Source: Bifidobacterium amazonense (GTDB lineage: Bacteria > Actinomycetota > Actinomycetes > Actinomycetales > Bifidobacteriaceae). Taken from it: DNA of 42,021 nt. The stretch spans positions 1 to 42,021 of the forward strand of contig NZ_JAFEJT020000025.1 of the NCBI RefSeq assembly GCF_018555435.2, read 5' to 3'. Each line of letters starts with the position of its first letter. Position 1 is the stretch's first letter. Below the pieces are notes generated by a model. That model ran no database searches. It saw only the letters and a program-made list of their open reading frames with translations, and had not been told where the DNA came from. Below are positions 15,580-22,156 of the stretch, piece after piece. A program made the position numbers and the translations under genes.

Positions 15580-17139
15580 ATGACACTGTTCAACTGCCAG
15601 CCGGCACGGCGCATCGCCTCCGGATTCCACCCCGACCCGACCATCTGCGAGAAGCCCGACGGCGGCTACTACATGGTCAACAGCTCGTTCGAGTTCTTCC
15701 CCGGCATGCCCGTGTTCGAATCCGAGGACGGCGAGCACTGGCGCAAGATCGGCGACGCGATGAACCGCGAGGCCCAGTTCCCCTACGAGACGATGGGCAA
15801 CAGCCAGGGCATCTACGCGCCCACGCTGCGCTGGCACGACGGCACGTACTACCTGATCGTCACCAACGTGAACAAGGGCAACATGATCCTCACCACGGCC
15901 GACCCGCACGCCGGCTGGTCCGATCCGATCTGGGTCGAAGGATGGCCCGGCATCGACCCGAGCCTGTTCTTCGACGACGACGGCACCGCGTACATCTGCG
16001 GCAACGAGGGCGGCGAGCCGGACGAGAACGGCGAGCGCGAGCCCGCCGGCATCTACCTGTCGAAGATCGACGTGGAGACCGGCACCGTGCTCACCAAACG
16101 CCAGCGCATCTGCGGCGGCATCACCGGATCGAACCCGGAGGGTCCGCACATGTACAAGCGCGGCGGCACGTATTACCTGATGTGGGCCGAGGGCGGCACC
16201 GAATCCGGCCACATGGAGAACATCGCGCGCTCTTCCAGCCCGACCGGACCGTACGAGATGTACCCCGGCAACCCGCTGATCACCAACCGCTCCACGCATC
16301 TGACCCTGCAGGCCATCGGCCACTGCGACTGCGCGCACTTCGACGCCGACAGCACGCTCATGGTCTTCCATGGCACGCGCAACAACGACGAATACCCGGC
16401 GCAGGGCTGGATCGGCCGCGAGCCGTACGCCGTGTGGTTCACCTGGCAGGACGGCTGGCCGTGCCTCGCCGACCAGTCGTACGACTGCGCGCTGGACGGC
16501 TGCGGCGAGTCGCTGGAACGCGACGTGGAGTGGATCACGCCGGCGATCGACAAGGCCGGCCGGTTCACCGTCTCCGGCGGCGACAAGCACGCCGCGGCCA
16601 CGTGCGTGCCGCGCGCGGACGGACTGCTGTGCGATTCGAACGGCGTGACGATCGACGTGCACGCGGCCGACCAGTCGTTCGATCTGACGGACGGTCCGAC
16701 GATGGTCGGCACCCGGCAGACCGACTTCCGCTGCGAGTTCGGCGCGACGATCGCCGACGCGCGCGAGCTGACGCACGGCGAGACCGGCGTGGCCGTGTAC
16801 GCGAACGCGAACCACTATCTGACGCTCGGCGTGCACGCGGCCGACGACGACGGCCTGCTGCGCGTCGAGGCGGTCGCGCACAACGCGGGACTCGTCTCGG
16901 TCGTCGGCGCGGTCAACGAGTCCGCGGACGCGACGTTGCGGCTCGTCGTGCGCGGCGACGACTACGGCTACGCGTTCGCCGTGCGCAACACGTTCACCGG
17001 CGAGGAGCAGCCGCTCGGCCGCATCCCCGGCAAGGTGCTCAGCTTCGTCAACGCCGGCGGCTTCACCGGCATCCTGCTCGGCGTGTACGCGCACGGCCGC
17101 GGCGAGATCACCTTCACCGACGTGCGCTACACGGTGTGA
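15580..17139 (+). CDS. GH43 beta-xylosidase / alpha-L-arabinofuranosidase
   Basis: A 519-residue GH43 enzyme. The five-bladed propeller holds the three expected acids: Asp19 in GFHPDPTI (base), Asp126 in GIDPSLFFDDD (pKa modulator) and Glu187 in NPEGPHMYK (acid). After about residue 320 comes a beta-sandwich domain typical of GH43 subfamilies with a beta-xylosidase-type C-terminus. Members of this type remove terminal xylose or arabinofuranose; which one cannot be decided from sequence. In xyloglucan it could take off arabinofuranosyl caps on xylose. There is no signal peptide. An AAGGA lies 9 nt before the ATG. It is the second gene of the operator-controlled operon and is followed after 30 nt by GH42. 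Confidence 0.9.
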   Translation: MTLFNCQPARRIASGFHPDPTICEKPDGGYYMVNSSFEFFPGMPVFESEDGEHWRKIGDAMNREAQFPYETMGNSQGIYAPTLRWHDGTYYLIVTNVNKGNMILTTADPHAGWSDPIWVEGWPGIDPSLFFDDDGTAYICGNEGGEPDENGEREPAGIYLSKIDVETGTVLTKRQRICGGITGSNPEGPHMYKRGGTYYLMWAEGGTESGHMENIARSSSPTGPYEMYPGNPLITNRSTHLTLQAIGHCDCAHFDADSTLMVFHGTRNNDEYPAQGWIGREPYAVWFTWQDGWPCLADQSYDCALDGCGESLERDVEWITPAIDKAGRFTVSGGDKHAAATCVPRADGLLCDSNGVTIDVHAADQSFDLTDGPTMVGTRQTDFRCEFGATIADARELTHGETGVAVYANANHYLTLGVHAADDDGLLRVEAVAHNAGLVSVVGAVNESADATLRLVVRGDDYGYAFAVRNTFTGEEQPLGRIPGKVLSFVNAGGFTGILLGVYAHGRGEITFTDVRYTV

Positions 17140-17169
17140 ACGAGACGGTGTGAGAAAGGAACGAGACCA

Positions 17170-19299
17170 ATGACGCAACCGATGTTCGACCACTTCCTGT
17201 TCGGCGGCGACTGGAACCCCGAACAGTGGCCCGAGGAGACGTGGGAGCACGATATCGAGATGCTCTCCCACGCGCACATCAACGAGGCCACGATCAACGT
17301 GTTCTCGTGGACGCTGCTGCAGCCGGACGAGACCACGTACGATTTCAGCCGGCTCGACACGATCGTCGGCCTGCTCGTCAAGCACGGGTTCAATATCGTG
17401 CTCGCCACCGGCACCGCCGCGCTGCCCGCGTGGATGGTGCGCGAGCATCCCGAGATGATCCGCACCGAAGTCAACGGCAGACGCCACGTCTTCGGCGGCC
17501 GGCACAACTTCTGCCCGACCTCCGACTACTTCCGCGGCATGTCCGGCAGACTCGCCGGCAAACTCGCCGAACGCTACGCCGGCACCCCCGGACTGGTCGC
17601 CTGGCATATCGGCAACGAGTACGGCGGAGGCGGCGGCATGTGCTACTGCGGGCACTGCGCGGCCGCGTTCCGCGAATGGCTCAAGGCCAAGTACGGCACG
17701 CTCGAGGCGCTCAACCGGGCGTGGTGCGCGAACTTCTGGAGCCACACGATCACCGACTGGGCCGACGTGGTGCCGCCGGTCGACTACGGCGACGGCATCG
17801 GCACCGAAAAATGCGTGGTCTCCGGACTGCTCGTCGACTACCGCCGCTTCCAGAACGAGGCGCAGCTCGCCTGCTTCACGAACGAACGCGACGCGGTGCG
17901 CGCGTTCGACAAGGCGACGCCGATCACCACGAACCTGATGGCCACGTTCAAGGACCTCGACTACTTCGCATGGGGACGCGAAATGGACATGGTCAGCTGG
18001 GACAACTACCCGGGCATGGGCATGCCGTCCAGCCGCGTGGCCATGAACCACGACCTGATGCGCGGCGTGGGCGGCGGCAAGCCGTTCATGCTCATGGAGC
18101 AGACCCCGAACCAGCAGAACTGGTTCCCGTACTGCAAGGTCAAGCGCCCCGGCGAGGTGGCCGCCCTGAGCTGGCAGGCCGTCGCGCACGGCGCCGACAC
18201 CGTGCAGTTCTTCCAGATGCGCCAGTCGCTCGGCGGATGCGAACGCTTCCACGGCGCGGTGATCGCGCACGACGGCACCGAGGAGTCGCGCGTGTTCCGC
18301 GAGACCTCCAATCTCGGCGAGGCGCTCGCCAAGGTCGGCCCGTCGGTCATGGGCTCGCTGGTGCGCCCCCGCGTCGCGGTCATGTTCGACTGGGAGAGCT
18401 ACTGGTCGCTGGAAGGCTGCGTGGGCCCGACCACCGGGTTCTCGTATCCGGAGGAGGTGCACCGCTTCTACCGCGCGTTCAACAAGCGCAACATCGCGGT
18501 CGACATCATCCCCAGCACCACGCCGGCCGACGAGCTCGCCAAGTACGCGGTCGTCGTCGCGCCCGCGCTCATCATGGTCAAGCCGGGCGTGGCCGAGGCG
18601 ATTGATGCGTACGTTCGCGGCGGCGGACGGTTCGTCACCGGCTACATGAGCGGCATCCACGACGAGCACGACCTCGTGATCCCCGGCGGCTACCCGGGGC
18701 CGTTCCGCGCGCTCGCCGGCGTGTGGGCCGAGGAGATCGACGCGATCGCGCCCGGCGAGACGATCCCGGTCGTCTTCTGCGGCGGCGCCGACTGTGCGGG
18801 CCGCGCCGACCGCTGCGCCGGCTGCGCGGAACGACGCGCCGGCTCGCACGAGGCCGCAGGTGAGATCGTCGCGTCGATCATGCATCTCGAAGGCGCGCAC
18901 GCGCTCGCCGTGTACGGCGGCGACGACTTCTACGCCGGCACGCCGGCCGTCACCGTGAACACGGTCGGCGACGGCGAGACGTACTACGTCGGCACGCCGC
19001 TCGACGAGGCCGGCATGGACGCGCTCGTCGAACCGATCGCCGTCGCGGCCGGACTCGCGCCGATCACGACCCCCGACGGCGTCGAGATCGCGCGCCGGTA
19101 CGCGGACGACGGACGCACGATCACGTTCGTGATCAACCTGACCGATCGCGAGCAGACCGTGGACCTGCCGAACGATCTGGCCGGGGCGGGCGACCTGCTG
19201 GCCGATGGTGACGGAGCCGCCGCGCCGCTCGGCGAGAAGCTCGCGCTCGCGCCGTATCAGGTCGTGGTGGCCGAGACGGCAGGAGCCGGCGAACGCTGA
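17170..19299 (+). CDS. GH42 beta-galactosidase
   Basis: A 709-residue GH42 enzyme. The barrel begins FGGDWNPEQWPEETWEHD; the acid/base is Glu150 in WHIGNEYGG (nt 17617) and the nucleophile is Glu310 in MLMEQTPNQQNW (nt 18097). Cysteines in HNFCPTS and CYCGHC form the metal site seen in many GH42 proteins. The trimerisation domain (about 390-600) contains an unusual Cys-rich stretch, CGGADCAGRADRCAGC, at about residue 537. A small C-terminal beta domain ends the protein. No signal peptide. GH42 enzymes hydrolyse terminal beta-galactose (some take alpha-L-arabinopyranose). Here it would act after GH29 to remove galactose from xylose. AGAAAGGAA precedes the ATG. Confidence 0.92.
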   Translation: MTQPMFDHFLFGGDWNPEQWPEETWEHDIEMLSHAHINEATINVFSWTLLQPDETTYDFSRLDTIVGLLVKHGFNIVLATGTAALPAWMVREHPEMIRTEVNGRRHVFGGRHNFCPTSDYFRGMSGRLAGKLAERYAGTPGLVAWHIGNEYGGGGGMCYCGHCAAAFREWLKAKYGTLEALNRAWCANFWSHTITDWADVVPPVDYGDGIGTEKCVVSGLLVDYRRFQNEAQLACFTNERDAVRAFDKATPITTNLMATFKDLDYFAWGREMDMVSWDNYPGMGMPSSRVAMNHDLMRGVGGGKPFMLMEQTPNQQNWFPYCKVKRPGEVAALSWQAVAHGADTVQFFQMRQSLGGCERFHGAVIAHDGTEESRVFRETSNLGEALAKVGPSVMGSLVRPRVAVMFDWESYWSLEGCVGPTTGFSYPEEVHRFYRAFNKRNIAVDIIPSTTPADELAKYAVVVAPALIMVKPGVAEAIDAYVRGGGRFVTGYMSGIHDEHDLVIPGGYPGPFRALAGVWAEEIDAIAPGETIPVVFCGGADCAGRADRCAGCAERRAGSHEAAGEIVASIMHLEGAHALAVYGGDDFYAGTPAVTVNTVGDGETYYVGTPLDEAGMDALVEPIAVAAGLAPITTPDGVEIARRYADDGRTITFVINLTDREQTVDLPNDLAGAGDLLADGDGAAAPLGEKLALAPYQVVVAETAGAGER

Positions 19300-19329
19300 C
19301 CCATGCGGTCGTACAATCGACCGCATGGG
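19300..19329 (+). other. Hairpin abutting the GH42 stop and the ROK ribosome site
   Basis: A 12-bp perfect stem (19300-19311 with 19318-19329; first arm CCCATGCGGTCG) with loop TACAAT. It begins right after the GH42 stop and ends five bases before AAGGAGG of the ROK gene. It could protect the upstream mRNA end or modulate ROK translation. No T-run follows. Confidence 0.65.
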
Positions 19330-19345
19330 CGACAAGGAGGAAGCC

Positions 19346-20257
19346 ATGGAAAGCAATCGCGTGCTGACCTTCGACGTGGGCCAGCGATTCATCCGCCACA
19401 GTGTGATCACGGACGGCAGGCAGGACGTGCCGTCGTCGTTCGCCACGCCCACCGAGGACTCGCAGGCCCTGTTCGACGGGCTTGCGAACGTGGTCGAGCA
19501 GCGGCGCGGCGACATCGACGGCATCGCGCTCAGCCTGCCCGGATTCGTCGACGTGCGCCGGCAGCGGATCGTCGTCGGCGGCGCGATCAACGCGCTCTAC
19601 CAGCAGGACATCGGCGTGGAACTGCGTCGGCGCATCGGCGACGATCTGCCGATCTGGGTCGAAAACGACGCGAACTGCGTCGCCATCGCCGAAAAATACG
19701 CGGGCAACGCGCGCAAGCTCGACGATTTCGTCGTCTTCACCGTCATGGACACCGGCGTGGGCGGTGCGCTCTTCCTCGACGGGCACATCCGCCGCGGACG
19801 CGACTGGCGGGCCGGCGAGCTCGGCATGATGATCACCAACTACCAGATGGAGGGCGCGCGCTCGCTGCACGAGTTCTCGTCGACGAACTCGCTGGGCCAC
19901 CGCTATGCGGCCAAATTCGGCGGTCCGGCCGACTTCGTGGTGCCGTCCAGCCTGATGAGGCGCATGAACGAGCCGGGCGTGCGCGAACTGGTCGAGGAAT
20001 GGGTGCGCTACATCGCGGTCGGCATCTACAACGTCGTGGTGACGCTCGACCCCGAATGCGTGCTGCTCGGCGGGCCGATCTGCCAGGAGACCGCGTTCCT
20101 GCCGCTGGTGCGCGAGGCGCTGGCGGAGATCCCCAACTGGAAGGACTTCGAGACGCCGATCAAACGCTGCCGCAACGCCAGCTACGCGGGCATGCTCGGC
20201 GCATACTACGCGTTCGTGCACGAGGTGCGCGGCGCCGGCCTGACCACGGCCGACTAG
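19346..20257 (+). CDS. ROK-family sugar kinase, without zinc motif
   Basis: A 303-residue ROK protein. ATP-binding and catalytic motifs are present: FDVG at the N-terminus, ENDANC with catalytic Asp109, and DTGVGG. It has no N-terminal helix-turn-helix, so it is a kinase rather than a repressor. The zinc motif CxCGxxGCxE is absent, and the usual His in AGEIGH is Met161 (AGELGMM). Such zinc-less ROK proteins include beta-glucoside kinases and other specialised sugar kinases, so a substrate other than plain glucose is possible; glucose from GH3 and GH94 is the default guess. The ATG is chosen for AAGGAGG at 19334-19340. It closes the GH31 operon, and its stop overlaps the convergent TetR stop within a CTAG. 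Confidence 0.88.
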   Translation: MESNRVLTFDVGQRFIRHSVITDGRQDVPSSFATPTEDSQALFDGLANVVEQRRGDIDGIALSLPGFVDVRRQRIVVGGAINALYQQDIGVELRRRIGDDLPIWVENDANCVAIAEKYAGNARKLDDFVVFTVMDTGVGGALFLDGHIRRGRDWRAGELGMMITNYQMEGARSLHEFSSTNSLGHRYAAKFGGPADFVVPSSLMRRMNEPGVRELVEEWVRYIAVGIYNVVVTLDPECVLLGGPICQETAFLPLVREALAEIPNWKDFETPIKRCRNASYAGMLGAYYAFVHEVRGAGLTTAD

Positions 20258-21048
20258 ACCTCGCGCGACTGCAGCGTGAGAGGCAGCAGACAGCCGGATT
20301 CCGGATCGTATTCGGACGGGTCGCGGAATCCGGCCCACGTCTCCTCGGGGAAGATCTCGTCGGAGAACGCCAGCCACTCCTCGAGCAGGTTGACCGAATG
20401 GTCGGCGAGCCAACGGTACTGCAGGCCGTCCATCGCCGACATCGCCAGCGTGTAGATGTGGTAGAAGCGCTCCTCGTCATAGCCGTCGGGCAGCACCCAG
20501 TTCATCGAGCCGATCTGCTCCCAGTTGCGCAGATGACGGCCGATGAAGAAACGGTGAGCCGGATGCTCCGGATTGAGCGCCTCGCCGTTGAGCATGGCGA
20601 ACAACTGCACCATCTCCGGGCGCTGCAGGTTGTAGAGCACCACGTTGACGCAGTAGCGCGGATAGTAGTAGACGCGATGGCCGTCGCAGTCGGCCGCCGA
20701 CGAGGTCGACGCGTTGTATTCGTCGGCCTCCGGCGTATCGTAGCCCTCCGCGAGCACCATGTTGAGCAGTTCGTTCTTCGAGCGGATGTAATGGTAGAGC
20801 GCCGCCTCGGTGATGCCGATCTCGTCGGCGATGTCCTGCAGCGACATGCCCCAGAAGCCCTTGGACGCGATGACCGTGACCGCCGCCTGCATGATCTGCA
20901 GATGCCGCTCCTCCGGGCTCATACGCTTGCGTTTGGCGAACGTGGTGCCGCTCGTCGTGTCGCGCACCATCGCATGCTCCGTGGTGCGCGAGGCCGCAGG
21001 CCAGCTGGACTGGTCGTCCAGGAAACGTTCCCATGCCGCAACGGTCAT
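20254..21048 (-). CDS. TetR-family regulator, likely regulator of the island
   Basis: A 264-residue TetR-type repressor. The helix-turn-helix is at about residues 67-92 (MSLQDIADEIGITEAALYHY), preceded by an unusually long N-terminal arm of about 45 residues. The C-terminal ligand domain has about 170 residues of no recognised ligand type. Two ATGs occur: the one at 21054 abuts AAGGAG with no spacing, while the one at 21048 has the ideal 6 nt, so 21048 is preferred. It is the only DNA-binding protein in the carbohydrate island and is thus the best candidate for the three AT-rich operators. Its own upstream region lacks that operator but has a separate inverted repeat. The inducer is unknown; a xyloglucan-derived sugar would fit. 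Confidence 0.88.
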   Translation of the reverse strand: MTVAAWERFLDDQSSWPAASRTTEHAMVRDTTSGTTFAKRKRMSPEERHLQIMQAAVTVIASKGFWGMSLQDIADEIGITEAALYHYIRSKNELLNMVLAEGYDTPEADEYNASTSSAADCDGHRVYYYPRYCVNVVLYNLQRPEMVQLFAMLNGEALNPEHPAHRFFIGRHLRNWEQIGSMNWVLPDGYDEERFYHIYTLAMSAMDGLQYRWLADHSVNLLEEWLAFSDEIFPEETWAGFRDPSEYDPESGCLLPLTLQSREV

Positions 21049-21054
21049 CGTCAT

Positions 21055-21222
21055 CTCCTTTGGTTGGCAAGGGTTGGCAGACTATCAAGACTACCCTTGA
21101 ACATACTCCGGAACGTACCCCCGAATGATGTCGGACCGGTTGCGGCCGCCCGTTCCTGTGAACGCAACCGCAACCGGGCCGGAATGCCGGGGATCAGCGG
21201 GCCGAGCCGGGCTCAGCCGGGC
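21055..21222 (-). promoter_or_regulatory. Spacer between esterase and TetR genes, with inverted repeat
   Basis: A 168-bp gap. CAAGGGT (21068-21074) and ACCCTTG (21093-21099) form an inverted repeat just upstream of the TetR ribosome site and could serve autoregulation. The rest is GC-rich with repeated GGGCTCAGCC blocks close to the esterase stop. I see no convincing -35/-10 pair, so TetR may be transcribed partly by readthrough from the esterase gene. Confidence 0.35.
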
Positions 21223-22044
21223 TCAGCCGAAGAGACGGCCGAGCCAGTCGATGGCAAGCCGGGGCCAGACCTGGATGCAGGGGAAGATGTTGCCCTTGCC
21301 GCCCCATGCGGTCTCCTCGGTGCCGAGCGCCAGTCCGTGGCCGCCCTCGGGGAACAGGTGCGCTTCGACGCTCACGCCCGCCGCCTTGCATGCGGAGATC
21401 ATCATGAGCGTGTTCTCCATCGGCACGCAGTCGTCCGGCACGGTGTGCCAGGCGAACACCGGCGGGGTCTTCGCGTCGATGTGCTTCTCGATCGACAGCT
21501 TGTCGAGCCAGGCCTGATCGTCCTTGCGGTCCGGGCCGAGCAGCGCGTCGAAGCTGCCGCGGTGGGCGAGCGGGCCGGACGTGATGACCGGGTAGCCGAG
21601 CATGAGCGCGTTCGGGCGCACCGCGTCCGGATCGTAGCCGTTCGCGGCCAGATCGTCGTCGCCGGCGGTGGTCGCGAGATTCGCGGCCAGATGGCCGCCC
21701 GCGGAGAAGCCGATCACGGCGATGCGCTCCGGGTCGGTGTGCCATTCGTCCGCATGCGCGCGGATCAGACGCATCGCCTCGGCCGCCTCGCACAGCGCGG
21801 TCGGATACAGGCTCGGCTTGCACGAGTAGCGCAGCACGAACGCGTTGTAGCCGGCGCCCACGAACTTGAGCGCGATCGGCTCGGCCTCGCGGTCGGAGGT
21901 CATCTCATATCCGCCGCCCGGGATCACCAGCACGGCCGGACGCCGGCGGTCCATGTCGACCTCCGGCGAATTGTCGATCACATAGCCGACGAACCTCGCC
22001 TCGGTGCCGTCGGTGCCGTCGATGGTCTGGTCGATGTACTGCAT
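21223..22044 (-). CDS. Alpha/beta-hydrolase, acetyl-esterase type
   Basis: A 273-residue alpha/beta-hydrolase resembling bacterial acetyl/acetylxylan esterases of the BD-FAE/Axe group. The oxyanion loop is VIPGGGYEM, the nucleophile is Ser114 in GFSAGGHLA, the acid is probably Asp204 in HTVPDDCVP and the base is His236 in FPEGGHGLALG. There is no signal peptide. The start at 22044 is chosen for the AAGGAAAGAAGG site; an upstream ATG at 22065 would overlap this site. In context it would strip O-acetyl groups from imported oligosaccharides so that the glycosidases can act. It lies downstream of GH94 on the same strand, separated by two hairpins. Confidence 0.85.
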   Translation of the reverse strand: MQYIDQTIDGTDGTEARFVGYVIDNSPEVDMDRRRPAVLVIPGGGYEMTSDREAEPIALKFVGAGYNAFVLRYSCKPSLYPTALCEAAEAMRLIRAHADEWHTDPERIAVIGFSAGGHLAANLATTAGDDDLAANGYDPDAVRPNALMLGYPVITSGPLAHRGSFDALLGPDRKDDQAWLDKLSIEKHIDAKTPPVFAWHTVPDDCVPMENTLMMISACKAAGVSVEAHLFPEGGHGLALGTEETAWGGKGNIFPCIQVWPRLAIDWLGRLFG

Positions 22045-22069
22045 AAAGCCTTCTTTCCTTGACATTCCG

Positions 22070-22145
22070 CGGCTCTCCCGGCCCGGGGAGCCGTCCTGCG
22101 AAGCATGGCCGAGGGGCGGCCGGACGTGACGCCCGACCGCCCCTC
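22070..22145 (-). other. Two consecutive hairpins between GH94 and esterase genes
   Basis: The first for the minus-strand transcript is a 16-bp stem (22111-22126 with 22130-22145) and a 3-nt loop. Its two imperfect positions become G-U wobbles only in minus-strand RNA; in plus-strand RNA they are mismatches. A second 9-bp stem (22070-22078 with 22085-22093) follows. This bias indicates a real RNA element. No T-run; it may be partial termination or 3' end protection of the GH94 message. Confidence 0.65.
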
Positions 22146-22156
22146 AACCAACCGGA

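Noticed and set aside
10869..15644. Very long open frame (about 1590 codons) on the minus strand
   Set aside because: It runs antisense to GH3 and GH31, whose catalytic residues are intact. It is a by-product of high GC and C-ending codon bias, and its translation is Arg/Val/Leu/Ala low complexity with no domain.
15466..19590. Second long antisense frame (about 1370 codons)
   Set aside because: Same codon-bias artefact opposite GH43 and GH42; no recognisable motif or ribosome site.
20254..21054. TetR start at 21054
   Set aside because: This ATG touches AAGGAG with no spacing; the in-frame ATG at 21048 has optimal spacing.
19303..22062. Plus-strand frame of about 920 codons across ROK, TetR and esterase
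   Set aside because: Out of frame with the ROK gene and antisense to two clear genes; its translation is low complexity.
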